64,000 nt of DNA from Aphelenchoides besseyi. Lineage: Eukaryota; Nematoda; Chromadorea; Rhabditida; Aphelenchoididae. Of this stretch, positions 1 through 11,335 are shown piece after piece. Every line of letters begins with the position of its first letter. The stretch's first letter is position 1. Under the pieces are notes generated by a model. It was not told where the DNA came from. It did not search any database and was given only the letters and a program-made list of their open reading frames with translations. The position numbers were made by a program, and so were the translations under genes. The stretch spans positions 7,936,001-8,000,000 of the forward strand of contig JAMPIQ010000001.1 of assembly GCA_024699855.1 (NCBI GenBank), given 5' to 3'.

Positions 1-721
1 TTCATCTGATGTCAAGTGAAAAGCAGATAAAAGACCACCGAGAACACGAATCGTTGTCTCGAACAAATTGACGAAATTGTTGACCTCAAAAGTTAACTTC
101 TCAACAACCCATTTGCGGGCATCGTTAAATTCTTCTTTTAAATCCATCAAGATCATGGTATCTAATGAATCGACAATTGTTAGACCGCAACCCATCCATT
201 CGGAGGAGCTTTTGGAGATAGGTTTCAAGTGATCGTGTCCTAAAAGAATATAGAAACAATAGAAGCTTTTCAGACTTACCCCATGCATATTTCTTATAGC
301 CCGTCCAAGCGTGTTTGAAAGCATTTCGAACTGCTCGTTGACGATCATTGAAAGCTCCGAAACCCAGTGAAACACTCGAATTGTTGTCTCGAGTTTGATT
401 GTGGGCATAAAGAGACTTTCGTACATCGTTATGCTGCTCGTTATTCTAAATTACATATTAGAGATACATGAATTCGAGACATACAATTACAGCACTATGA
501 TGGTATGCATTTTCTACTTGGTTTGAAAGACTAACTAGTTGGAGATAAAAGAGACATAACACAGTGAACGCCGCGACTCCGATCAGTGCAGTTCGTTGAA
601 TACGATGAAGTGAACGCCATAAACGAGACAGACGAACAAAAACATTAGCTGGTGGAGGTGATCGTTGAGCAAAAAGGGGCAAAATTTCGCGTTGTTGTAA
701 AAGTGGAAGGCCTTGTGGCAT
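1..721 (-). CDS. ER mannosyl-oligosaccharide 1,2-alpha-mannosidase I (GH47), N-terminal part
   Basis: Trims mannose from N-glycans in the ER and early Golgi as part of glycoprotein quality control. The start ATG at 721 opens a type II membrane protein: a short basic cytosolic tail, then one membrane helix at about residues 45-66 ([20 protein letters not shown]). Two short introns follow (the first is 446-484, 39 nt). The catalytic domain begins with the family-specific stretches [41 protein letters not shown] and [19 protein letters not shown]. These match MAN1B1 more closely than Golgi mannosidase IA or EDEM proteins. The gene leaves the window at its 3' side, so most catalytic residues cannot be seen. 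Its start lies about 180 bp from the end of the sedlin gene, on the same strand. Confidence 0.9.
446..484 (-). other. 39-nt intron in the mannosidase gene
   Basis: Donor GTATGT and acceptor TTTAG. Removing it joins the stem region to the catalytic domain in frame. It illustrates the very short introns typical of this window. Confidence 0.85.
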
Positions 722-898
722 TTTACTGAGAGAACCTCATTGGACTAAAAGCACATGTATTTCGTGTACTCAACTACTTAGATACTAGACAGCTATCTAA
801 ACTGTTATAAACCTAATGACTAAGAGGCTAACCGCTAACATTTATTTGACCCAATAATTAGAAAGTTTAAGTGAAACAAGATTGTACAACAATTGAGA

Positions 899-1528
899 TC
901 AAACGTTAAGGAACTTTCGGGCATAAAAAACGACTTTCTGCTCGAAATTAACACATTTAATCGGATTGTTCGTTTGATAGAATGGATTCAACGTATACTT
1001 GATGAAAACTTCGTAGATTTCTTGAAAGAACGATCTGATTCCTTCCTCGTTCTTTTGCGTGTGAAGCAACAACAATCGAGCACCACTCGCCGTTACAAAT
1101 GCCGATACAAACCACTCGTTGAACTTATCAATTACCTAAACAGATCGTAAAACAGAAGAAAAGCTCGACGAACCTTTAGGTACATGTTGGCATTTTCGAT
1201 TCGCTGTTGATCGACGATATCCAACGCGGCATGAACCTGAAACAAGTCGAACTCGTAGTGTGTCGACTACAAAGTTTGTAGAACTACACGTGTTAAAGAC
1301 AAGAGCAGACGTTAAAAGAATTCGTTTTTCAGTTTTTAGGAATAAGATCGTTCAGTCGTAGTATTTGCGTACCAAACTCCTTTAAAATAAACCGGAACTT
1401 ACAATAAATTGATGTAAGTGCCGAACGTCCTGCTCCTTTTTCTTCTTCGGGTCGGGAAGTGGAAATTCGATTTCGAAAAGCGGTTGATCGAAATTGCCGA
1501 CAATCACGAAATAGAAATCTTTGGACAT
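899..1528 (-). CDS. Trafficking protein particle complex subunit 2 (sedlin)
   Basis: Sedlin is a small core subunit of the TRAPP tethering complex in ER-to-Golgi traffic. The ATG at 1528 starts MSKDFYFVIVGNFDQPLFEIE, closely resembling the sedlin N-terminus. An intron of about 150 nt ends just before VHAALDIVD; a short intron then leads into DKFNEWFVSAFVTASGARLL, and the last exon encodes EIYEVFIKYTLNPFYQTNNP and ends KFLNV. These are the expected landmarks of the longin fold, at about the usual length of 140 residues. It is transcribed on the same strand as the mannosidase and divergently from the Grn1 gene, whose start is 211 bp away. The long open frame on the other strand here is its shadow. 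Confidence 0.93.
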
Positions 1529-1738
1529 TTCGATGTCAACTTCGATTGTCCAATTTTCTTGGCAACAACCACGTTTTACTCAAAATTGTCGTTTGTTGTG
1601 AACTTCAACCTTAAAACGAAAACTTTGTTCCATGGCAAAATGCAAACGCTGAAATGGATGCTGTTGGGATCAAGTGAATTTGTCGATAAAACTGAATTTT
1701 GTGCTCAGCTCTGCATATCGATTTGGTTTCTAGTCGCA

Positions 1739-2119
1739 ATGGCAAAGTTGTGTTTGAGTAAGTTGTCCGTTTAAGTATTCAGTTTCATTGTTCGCTTCAG
1801 AGAAGAACAGTAAACGAACGTCGTGCAAAAAGCGTTACAAGATCGAAAAGAAAGTCAAGGATCATCATCGAAAACTTAAGAAGGCCGGAAAGAAAGGTAT
1901 GATATTCGTTGATACGATTTACATAGCAACTTTATTTCAGCTGGAACAAACAAGAAGAAGAAGGAGCTGTTGATCAGTGTGCCAAACTCATGTCCTTTCA
2001 AAGATGACATTTTGGTCGAAGCAGAGAAACGACGTGAATTCGCGAAAGAGGAGAAGGAGAGAAGGAAGGAACAAAACAAGAAGGAACAGCAGATGAAGAA
2101 AAAGAAATCAAAGAAATAA
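1739..2119 (+). CDS. Grn1-domain protein related to nucleostemin/GNL3L, lacking the GTPase
   Basis: Two splices give a basic protein of roughly 105 residues. It begins MAKLCLKKNSKRTSCKKRYK, very close to the start of C. elegans NST-1 and vertebrate GNL3/GNL3L. It continues with the VPNSCPFKDDIL motif that closes the Grn1 domain, then a Lys/Glu-rich coiled segment, and stops at 2117-2119. In known nucleostemins this domain directs nucleolar localisation and precedes a circularly permuted GTPase. No GTPase motif follows here: the stop is followed by a polyadenylation signal at 2163-2168. Introns begin after the TTTGA at the end of exon 1 and after the AAAG that follows GKK. Function is inferred only: possibly a nucleolar or pre-ribosome binding peptide. 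Confidence 0.8.
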
Positions 2120-2162
2120 GTTTGTCGATTTGATTGTTTTTGTTGTTAAGTTTGTTGTTTAT

Positions 2163-2168
2163 AATAAA
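2163..2168 (+). terminator. AATAAA polyadenylation signal after the Grn1 gene
   Basis: Canonical hexamer 44 nt after the stop codon. It argues that the message really ends here and that no GTPase exon follows. Confidence 0.6.
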
Positions 2169-3862
2169 ACTTACGATATTTTGATTGCCAACTATGAAAA
2201 CAGCGTGGAGAACACCTTCAGAATGAACGAAATTTGGTGAACACAAACTGCTGGCTTTTATGTTCAAGTATTTTACGAGGCTTTTGCTCGTTTGTTGAGC
2301 ACTGAAGTCACTAATCTATTTGATAATCGACGTTTATTCTGTTCGTGTTTCTGTACAGAAATTGTCGCTGTCAAATTGAAAGGCGATCAGTTTACTCGTC
2401 ATAACATTGTTATATTGACCGTTAATGACCGGACACTTTGTCGGCACTTTTGATTTAAGTTCCATGAAAATCGAGACCGTGACCTCCTGTGTTGTGGTTG
2501 TTGTGCAAGTCAATAAGAAGCAACAGTATTTGACTTTTGTTCCTCTTTCCTCCTGCCGCTTCTTTTCTACGGAAGCGGCAATCCAATTAATTAGAGCACT
2601 TTGTTGGTTCACATCGCGTTACTGTACGGAAAATTGAACGTCGATTCTACTTGGCAGCGTGCTTTCTGAACTGTTCATGTGGGTATTGGGAGAAGAACTC
2701 GGCCAGAATGTGCACTTGTTGTTGTGCAAATTTCGATTTGTCTTCCCGTTTGGATTTCAATCAAACTCGTCAGTGTACATTAAGCAGAAATTATTCAAAG
2801 ACGAGAATTCTCGAGTTAATTTCAAGGTCAGTTCGTATCCCCCGCGGTGCACATTCCCTTGTATATGGTCAGTCAATTTGCATATTATAATTGAGAAAAA
2901 TGGAGACTCGTTTTTTTCTGTTTATTCGCCACATTCTCGTTTCACACGTTCATCGACCGTACTCGTCCATCAGGGAGCCCGGAGGCGCGAAAGTCCACTC
3001 GCCAATTTTCCAATTCGAATCCAATTCGCACCAACAAATCCCACCGGAGAAGACCGCCATTTGGTTTGTCTGATCAATCGGAAAATATTCGGGATTATCC
3101 AACTCTCGCCACTGGGCCGGATTCTGAGTCGAGGAAACTGCCGATCATAAGCACAGTAATTGAATTTTCGTTTCGTCCACTGGTCCTAGTAATCCGTTGG
3201 GCTCAACAATTTGTCTTTGTTATTCAAACAACCCGAAAGGCGAATTAATAGTCAAAAAGAGACACAGCAAATCCATTTGTTGAACTTTTACCCACACCAG
3301 ATGTACAGAACATGCGATCCGGTTGCCAAATTACAAAATTCAACTGCACATCAAAATTTGGAAGGCTTAGCGCCCAAGGTTTTTGACAAGAAGTCGTCTC
3401 AAGAAATACGAGACTCATCACGGAACGAAGACGGCAACTTATTTGGTATTTATGCGACTTCTGCCACGAAGATTAGTTGTTTTAAGGTCGAAGTTTGAGA
3501 TCGGAAAACGCGTGAATACTGTCGAAGAAGTAATGAGTTTTTAATCAGTTGGAACCAACTTTTCCTCTTTATGGCTGACAAACGGGAACCGTAACGAAAA
3601 ACTTGAAATGCCATGAAGCGTAACGAGAAAGGCCAATGGGGCGGAGTCGATTGTGTGCGACGCTTCGGAAGCTCGTTGCACCAATCCCGACCAACGGCAT
3701 CACAAAGCGGTGCCGAGAAGATTGACTTTCGAAAACGCAAGCAGAGGGCGGTGCTTGGGACTCAAATGCCGCGGCATTCGACTGAGGATTTCGTTTTGTC
3801 GACGACTTATTCGTCGTCTATTCCTCGTTTGGCCGCACTTCAAAACGGAAGAGATTCGCACT
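2169..3862. other. 1.7 kb without a supported gene, upstream of the zinc-finger gene
   Basis: Several open frames cross this stretch. The longest is on the plus strand at 2659-3150 (about 163 codons, no ATG at its first codon). None resembles a family I know, and none shows a convincing exon structure. It probably holds promoter and 5' untranslated sequence of the Senseless-like gene. Confidence 0.4.
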
Positions 3863-6357
3863 ATGACTACTACTCCTTGCTACAGTATCCAACACCTGTT
3901 GAGTACCAATGAAAACGATCGGAAGTCATCGACCGATTCGCCCAAACACACGACATCGAACCGATGCTCAACATCAAATCGTTCGTCCGATAAAAGTGGT
4001 GGAGAAGTTCAACTGCCTTCAAATTTCAATCCATTTGCTGCTTTTTTGATGCAAAAAAGATTACACGAGCAAAGTAAGTGACCTTTTTTGACTCAAAATC
4101 ATTGACTCATGAACTTCAAATGAGAAGTTGTTTGCACAATTTGGTTCTTCGCGTGAAGTGTAGCAAACAAATCGCAATTGCCGATGGCACTTTTGCCGGC
4201 GCAACTATATTTCGTGCGATATTATGTTGACAAAACATTGCGATTTAACTGAAACGTTTAACCATGAGCACTTGGGAATCGGGAGACCAGGTGCGCCAAC
4301 GGCTTGGCTTTCCCACCGATTTCGTGGCCACAATTGAGACGACAAGTAGCCCGACTGACTTCTTGTGTTTCCTTTTGCCTCCGTTCCATTCAATTTCGCC
4401 TTTTGGAGCAGTGCGCCAAAGTGCAGAAATCTGAGATGTTCCATTGATTTGAATCGAGCGGACAATCGAGTTTGCCGCTTCCGCCCAACTCGCTGCGGTA
4501 GTCCACGAACGTTAATTTGTTGGGCTGCTCGTTGTACAAGCGTTAATGATTAGCGATTTAACGTCGCTCTTCAATATTCGTCGCTTTCCCGCATTTGTGA
4601 TTTTGCCGAAGCATCCGACCATCAGATTTCATGTAAAACAAATATTCGGTGCCAAGTAAAATTTTCCGCTCGGACGCTTAAACCAATTTTCGAAATTACC
4701 TGCCGTTGGCGGCTTTTGGTGCACACGCCGCCGAACAATTGAGTTTGAACAAAATCAAAAAGCTTACTGTAGACACGCATTAGAATGTTGAGATTACAGC
4801 CGCCGAGTAGTTGGAACCAACCAAAGGCGCGAAATTTCTCGGTCGCCGACTCGAAATGAGGCCAATAGGCGAAGAAGCCGACCGCCGCCATTGGCTGAGA
4901 TTACTCGAACATTTTTTTATTTCAGACCCTTTGGCCACAACATTCTCTGCACCAATGAATCTGTTCGCTACGATGCCAATAATGAACGCTTTCGGATTCC
5001 CATCACCATTTTGGACTCCGGCGAATTTCGAGCAGATTCTCGCAAACCTCATTCAAACATCCACTGCTACTTCCAATAGCGCCGCAGGATCGTTACCCGC
5101 AAACAACAAACATCCCGATATCAAGACTTCGGGATCAACGATCTTCGACACTTCGCGTAATCGGGTTTCTCGTTCTAATCCCGGAAAGACACAGGACGTA
5201 AGTGATGTTGTCATTCCATTTGTAGTCAATAATTGCAGGTGAGGACTCCCGAACGTCAATTCGAATGTAAACAATGTGGAAAAAATTTTAAACGATCGTC
5301 CACACTTTCGACTCATCTGCTCATTCACAGCGACACTCGACCGTATCCATGCGAATATTGTGGAAAGCGATTTCATCAGAAATCGGATATGAAAAAGCAC
5401 ACGTAAGTTGATTGCTATTTGTTGGGAACGTTTTCGTTTGTGTAACACAACGCTGCGCAATATCTTACTAATCGTTTTTCTTTTTCAGTTACATTCACAC
5501 CGGTAAGTCAGATTGCTGTGAAGTCATGAAGCGGATTTCGATGCGTTTTCAAAGCTCATCCATCCGTTTTGTGTCAGCCGGAAAAGTTTAATTTGGCCAC
5601 GACGAATTGGCATTTTGACGGCCATGTTGAGAAGCGGCTAGTGTGTTGGGTCGTGTTTTCATTTTCTAACTAATTTGGCCGCGCGTCTCCGACCACACAG
5701 TCAACGACCTCCGGACACAATGAAACCGCGGACGGTCAAGATTGTTTTTGGAGACAGACGAACATTTACGACGGGAATCAAATCGTCCATTTTCAGGCGA
5801 GAAACCGCATCGATGTGTGATTTGCAACAAAAGTTTTTCGCAGTCTTCAAATCTAATCACCCACACAAGGTAGTAGCTGAGAGCGTTTAATAGCAATTAA
5901 CAGCGATCATAGAAAACATACCGGATACAAACCTTTCGCGTGTGACATCTGTGGGCGTACTTTCCAACGCAAAGTCGATCGTCGTCGACACGCCGAAACT
6001 CATCACTCAACCGCTGGAAATGAGACGTTCACCAATCCAATCAGCATTTCGAGTAACTTGCCGCCAATCGATGACATTTCGGCCGAACGTCTGAGTAACT
6101 CTCTTGGACTCAGTGGTATATAGCAATCTGATTGAAAGCTTCACATTTTGATTTCAGATTTCGCAATCAAATTAGACGATGCGGATGATCAAACGAACGA
6201 TTCGAATGATCTTTTCGCACAACTCGGTTTGGAAACTTTAAGTGCCGAACTGCTGCGTTCATTGCAGTCAGAGGAGCAGAAGAACTTGCCGACCGGTGGA
6301 AACGAAAGTCCCCAACCCGAAGAGCCTCTAAATCTGAGCAACTCTTCCGACCTGTAG
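3863..6357 (+). CDS. pag-3: Gfi1/Senseless/PAG-3 family zinc-finger transcription factor
   Basis: Nuclear DNA-binding repressor of the Gfi1/Senseless/PAG-3 family, involved in neuronal fate. The proposed start is [13 protein letters not shown] at 3863. A Ser/Thr-rich N-terminus is followed by an intron of about 850 nt (4076-4925). Four C2H2 fingers follow: [58 protein letters not shown] and [19 protein letters not shown]. They match fingers 3-6 of vertebrate Gfi1 almost residue for residue; Drosophila Senseless also has four. The linker between fingers two and three is carried by a 14-nt microexon (5489-5502). The acidic tail ends [12 protein letters not shown], containing PLNLS, a possible CtBP-binding motif. 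Upstream coding exons cannot be excluded. The symbol is by family, not proven orthology. Confidence 0.88.
5489..5502 (+). other. 14-nt microexon in the zinc-finger linker
   Basis: The 14-nt exon is flanked by TTTTTCAG and GTAAGT. With the adjoining exons it encodes TYIHTG of the conserved HTGEKP linker. Skipping it would shift the frame. Confidence 0.8.
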
Positions 6358-6998
6358 TTGATTCTGTTCGATTAACCCTGCTGTAAAAGATTTCTTTCGT
6401 GTGTTGCTGATATTTGGAAATAAACCAAACTGTAATGCTTTTTCCGCTCATCTTTCGTGCTCAATTTTCGATGCATGGACAACTCGTTAAGGCGAAGGAC
6501 TTGTGGCACACACGCATAAGAGGGAGACCGTCGCGTGTCCTTTATCACTGGTCATGCGTATTCATTTGCGATGAGCGATGGGTCCACAGTCTCCGAGATT
6601 AATTAAAGAAAAGTTAAAGCATTACTGCCGCTTCTTTTCCACATCCCGATTTCTATATTCTCGACCCTTTCGATTGGTTCCGTGTGCGATAGAAGTGCTG
6701 TTGAATAAAAAATGAGTTCGCAAATTCATCCGTCAATTTCGGTTATCGATAAGACGAAGTGAATGAAATTGAAAAGTGATTACTCAATAGCTTTCCAATT
6801 CATTTCGTGCGGACGCCAAGATTGTCGAATTATGTGGTTGAAGGGATTTTGCGGTCGTCCAACAAGAATGCCAATTGGTTGTGTGTTACGAGAGATTCCC
6901 TATGGAATTGTTGTTCAATCTCCGCAATTTTCAGCGAAACTCGTTCACTGTCACGTGCTTTACCGTGCAATTAGCGCTCGCAATCCCGAAGGGCTTCA
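6358..6998. other. Intergenic stretch, possibly holding 5' exons of the next gene
   Basis: After the pag-3-like stop there is a plus-strand frame beginning MSSQIHPSISVIDKT at about 6712. With one intron it could run on in the frame of the following unrecognised gene, but a TAG just upstream of 6999 would also have to be spliced out. I could not settle this. Nothing else is recognisable. Confidence 0.3.
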
Positions 6999-7619
6999 AT
7001 GGCGGTTCGGAAAGCAAAGTTGTTATACGATAAAAAAGTTGAATATACAGAAGTACTAGTAAAGAAATGAGTAGGTACAAACTGCATATCTAAATCGACT
7101 GCTCAATTTACAGTACGTGGGTTTGGTCGAATACAACCACATATACGCGGAAGAGTTTTTGGCTCTTAGCCGAATTTTTACAAGTTCTTCTTTGACATTT
7201 TATTTCAAGTCAACTCTATTTTAGGACACATTGGACTGTGTCTTTTTAGCGATGTAGATAAAGCTCAAAATCACGGTGGTATCCTCAGACAAATACAAAA
7301 ACAGCTATATTCTCTTCGATGGGCTGCGAAATCATTGATTGCTTCATCGGATATGCCTCAACTCTATTTAGTCGAATGTTTTTTAAAGATCGAAAACCTT
7401 TGCAAGTCTTCCTGACATTTCAAATCACATTTTGTTTAGATCAATTCAAGCAAGTGATGGCCAAACATCGAATTATAAAATGGAGGCCGAAGACGTTATA
7501 CATTTTGACGGTAAGATTCCTGGCACAGAAAAATGACTTGAAAGCTTTTAGCGAATATCGACGACAACTTTGACGATTCTCCTACATGTCCATCTGTTGA
7601 AAACTGGAGCTTATTTTGA
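6999..7619 (+). CDS. Unrecognised five-exon protein of about 150 residues
   Basis: Five exons (6999-7058, 7114-7183, 7225-7405, 7440-7510, 7552-7619) join in frame through four short introns with GT..AG ends. The predicted product begins MAVRKAKLLYDKKVEYTEVL, is helical in the middle (EEFLALSRIF, GGILRQIQKQLYSLRWAAKS), and ends in an acidic tail (NIDDNFDDSPTCPSVENWSLF cut short by a TGA). No known domain, signal peptide or membrane helix is evident. The consistent phases are the main support for a real gene. The helical character would suit a coiled-coil or BAR-like adaptor, but that is a guess. Upstream exons between 6710 and 6990 are possible, and an alternative last splice cannot be ruled out. 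Confidence 0.45.
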
Positions 7620-8063
7620 CCGAGTTGGACGAAGATCATGATTTCATAGCTACAATTGCTAAAATGATGCTATTTTTCCCTAATTTGGTGGAGTTTCCGT
7701 GTGGTTTTGGAACTGTGCATTATACACTTGACCAAATAGATCGCCTTTTTAAAGACATGCATAAAGTCAATGACGTTTTAGTCCAGTTCACAGAAGCTGG
7801 TTGCGTGGATACAAAAAGAACTGCAACAAAGTGGAGAATATAAGAAGGAAGGAGATCGTTCGAACGTTTTAATTATAATCTAATTCCACGACTGCAATTG
7901 CGAATCTTTTGGCCAACGGAAATTCCGAGAAGAATCATAAAAAATGGCAACACCTCAATGATTGCTAGTAACCTTATTCGTACACTTTTCAGGGCTGTAA
8001 AGTTAATCAATGTTCGAACAAATTCGTTTTTACGAGTTCATTGCATTTGTACATCGAAAGAAT
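7620..8063. other. Intergenic stretch with one unassigned open frame
   Basis: A plus-strand frame from about 7600 to 7843 includes ELDEDHDFIATIAKMMLFF and could be a further exon of the preceding gene, but no in-phase splice was found. The remainder is the 3' flank of the ABCG gene on the other strand. Confidence 0.3.
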
Positions 8064-10699
8064 TCAACCACGAAGATAACGCATTCGTAGCATTAGGGAC
8101 AGAAGACCAATAAGACGAGCAACCAAAATCACGACAACGAGGAGAAAAGCGTCCAAAACCAAATTGTTCGGGTTCATATCACGACGTTCGAGCATTGCAA
8201 CTCCGCTGGTAGCCGGACAATATTCAATCAAGTTCTGGTGGTATTGCTGTTCGAGTTCTGTAGTTGTATTCGGACATCCTAAAACCACAATATACGTTAT
8301 TTAAATAGTAAAAAATGAACCTGGAATCTCTTCAATATCGCCCCATTGATTGATTTCAAGTCCCTCAAAGCCGAAACGAAACCACGATGCATAAGCCAAC
8401 CATTGGAAGTAGTTGGGAATAGCGTCAAAATTGATGTAATAACCGCCGAAAATACGCAACGGTTGAAGAAGTAACGGAACATAAGTCAAAGCCAAGTCCT
8501 CGTCTGCGAACATGTAAGCCACGGCATAAGCTAGGAAAAGAAGATAGTTGTGACCTTATCAATTTACCGATGGAAATTGCAGTCCACGATTGTAGAACAT
8601 TGAAAAGACAGAAAATGGAGAATTTGTCGGCTTGTCTTTGAAATCCAGCCATCCAATAGATTATTGCCGAATAAACCAAAGGAAGGATCGTGTACTGCGG
8701 CAATTCAGCAAGTGATTTGGCCACGAAGTACGCAGATTCAGAATACTGACCGTTAACATGTTCGCGAACCATAATCGGAAACTCGCTGGCAATTACATGC
8801 ACTGACGGAAACATGAACAAATAGTTCATGTCTCGAGGACAATTGTAGAGGATACTTTCGAAATTTGTTAATGTCGGTCCGGTGATCGGCGTTTGCCAAT
8901 TGATGATTCCAATAATCAAAGCAGTAATCTGAAAGATTATATTCGAAATACAAAATCAATATTTTATACCACAATTTGAACGAGACGCACTTGAAGTAGA
9001 ACCGGATCTCGAATGATTGTCATAACCGCGCGAAGAAACAGCACACGAACTTGTACGAGCCAACTGACCGGATACCTGAATAGACTTCTAGTCATTAAGA
9101 TTTTCAGTTGCCTACGATTTCATCGTCTTGAGATCTTGATTGAACGTCGCATTAGTGTGTTGGCCCGACTGAGCCGCCCTGTACTTCTGCTTGATGCCAC
9201 TGCTGGTATTTTCGAATTGCTCTCGGATAAACTGAATTCTCGATTTCAAACTCCACCACATTCTTTGTACTCACCTTCACTCGATCTTCAAACGACTCAT
9301 TAGTGTCAGAAATTGTGCGTGAAATGATTCGCATGGCATGTTCGGCTGGACCCGTTTTCTGCGGACAAATCAACTCGAATTCTTCATCACTGGTTTCTTC
9401 GTTGGCTTTATGGATTCCCTTCAAACGTTTGTGCTCATTGTACGGTGCGGCAATTCGATTCAAAAAGTTGGTTAACTCGGACGGTTTTCCCAAAAATACA
9501 ACTCTGCCAACTCCCTCTTCACGTGATAGGAAACAAACTCTGCAATTTGAAAGACATGGATTGTCATTAATCGCATAACTACTTGTCAAACAGCTGGAAA
9601 ACATCGTCGGAAGGCTGATGAATGGTTGTGATCACCGTCTTTCGTTCTTCTTTTGCCACTTTGTGCAAGACGTTAACAACCTGGGTTGCCATGAATGAAT
9701 CCAATCCTACAATCAATAGCTACGTGGCTGTCATTCAAAAATACTCACCGGAAGTGGGTTCATCGCAGAAGAAAAAGTCGGGATTAGTCAGAAGCTAAAA
9801 ACAGTTTCAATAAACAAACTCGATGGGAGTTTTAGTTTTACTTCACAAGCAAAACTAAGTCGTTTCTTCTCGCCAATCGAGATTCCTTTCTTCACACCTT
9901 TAACTCCGATGATCGTCTTCTTGCACTTCTCCAAATTCATCTGATTCAACAGTCGATCGACTCTTTCTTCTTGTGCTTTCGTCGAAAACTGCTTTGGATC
10001 CATGCGTAAGTGAGCGGAATAGCGCAATTGCTCTTCGACTGTTAGTGAGCCGATGAACATGTCCACTTGTTGAACATAAGCCGAAATAGTGCGCATTTGG
10101 TTAGGAGTGATTGGTTCGCCGTTGACCAAAATTTTGCTTTCCGGTGCCTTTCGAATGCCACGTTGATCAATGTTCGTGAAGATGTTCAACAATGTGCTTT
10201 TTCCTGCTCCACTGAAACCAAAAATGAAAACAAAATATCAAACGTAGAACAACCTTGAACCCATGATTGCAACCAACTCCGATGCTTTGGCCGTTCCATA
10301 AACTATAAGCCACTCAATTACTGTCTTAGTGCTATGATTACCTTTGTGCAAAACCACTCGTTCACTTGTCTCATTAGACTTACTCTTGAAGCAACCGACA
10401 CCTTTGGATTTTTGAATGAGCGAAACCGTCAAACTGTTCCACGAAATGTCACGGCCTTCACCACGACGCTCAATAACTGAAACAATATGCGATCAACGGA
10501 GTTATGAACTTACAGCTGTCCGTATCTGCGGCGGTGGGTGTTACAGCAAATGAAACATTTCGTTTTAGTTGCTTTTTGGAGTTCTGAATTGGAAATACAA
10601 TTGAATTCGCGTTTTTCCACCCACTTTTTTGATCGATCTGGTCGATCCTGATTGAAAAACATTTGATTCCGACTTTGAAACGGAGCTTTTGCTGAGCAT
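8064..10699 (-). CDS. White-type ABCG half transporter
   Basis: Half-size ATP-binding cassette transporter with the ABCG order: nucleotide-binding domain first, then six membrane helices. The likely start is 10699 ([15 protein letters not shown]), followed by an intron whose removal gives [20 protein letters not shown]. Visible motifs: Walker A MGSSGAGKST (split by an intron), signature ISIGEKKR, Walker [14 protein letters not shown] and H-loop TIHQPSDD. The membrane half contains [39 protein letters not shown] and RIFGGYYIN, with a Cys-containing last loop ([15 protein letters not shown]), and ends LRMRYLRG. C. elegans calls such genes wht. Substrates are unknown; pigment precursors, sterols and amines are known for the family. 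The second signature residue is Ile rather than Gly. It must dimerise to work. Confidence 0.92.
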
Positions 10700-11335
10700 C
10701 GATTTAGATTTTAGTGAGCAGAACGCAGCTCACCAATTCAATTCGTTTTTCCAACTGCAAGTGACAATCGAAACCCATAAACGAAACATAACGAACGGTT
10801 TCTATGCAAATCGTCGAAACGTCTTTTAAGGTCGTTTAGGGAAATTTACTTTCGTTCTACGCGCACTGAGTTTGACTAACAGCAAGTTTGCTTTCTGATA
10901 TTTGGAATGAACGTTGTTGTTCAACACGATTTGCTTGTTGTTTACATTTTTCGCGACAATTAACACTTTAATCCGAAGTTGCTGTTTGTCCACCGAACAC
11001 TTGTCGCAAGCTCTGTTTTTGGCCATTTCGTTCGTTCTATTGGCCTTCTGTTGTGACCAAAAATTTAATGACCAAAAAACGTCATTTTATTGCAATAACA
11101 AATTCGACGATTTTCATTCGTACTGATAATCCGCGACTCATCGCCAATAAACGAGGAGTTTTCTCTGCTTCCCGATAGTTCCGAGATCTCATTGTTCCTC
11201 GTGCTTTTGTACTGCCAACGTGGATTTCGTTGTCCTTGAAGACGAGTGAGTTTTAGCCGCTGGAACCGAATATTACGGAGTTGGTTGCTGACAAGTTTCT
11301 CCGGCGCTAGAGCGTTTTCTGGTTGTTGGACGGGA
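10700..11335. other. Divergent intergenic region between ABCG and NPC1
   Basis: About 640 bp separates the two start codons. It should hold both promoters. The short open frames here resemble nothing known, and I see no core promoter motif I would defend. Confidence 0.4.

Noticed and set aside
893..1150. Plus-strand open frame of 85 codons
   Set aside because: It is the shadow of the sedlin gene, whose minus-strand translation matches the family clearly.
1418..1774. Plus-strand open frame of 118 codons before the Grn1 gene
   Set aside because: Overlaps the sedlin first exon in antisense; only its end, from the ATG at 1739, is used by the Grn1 gene in another context.
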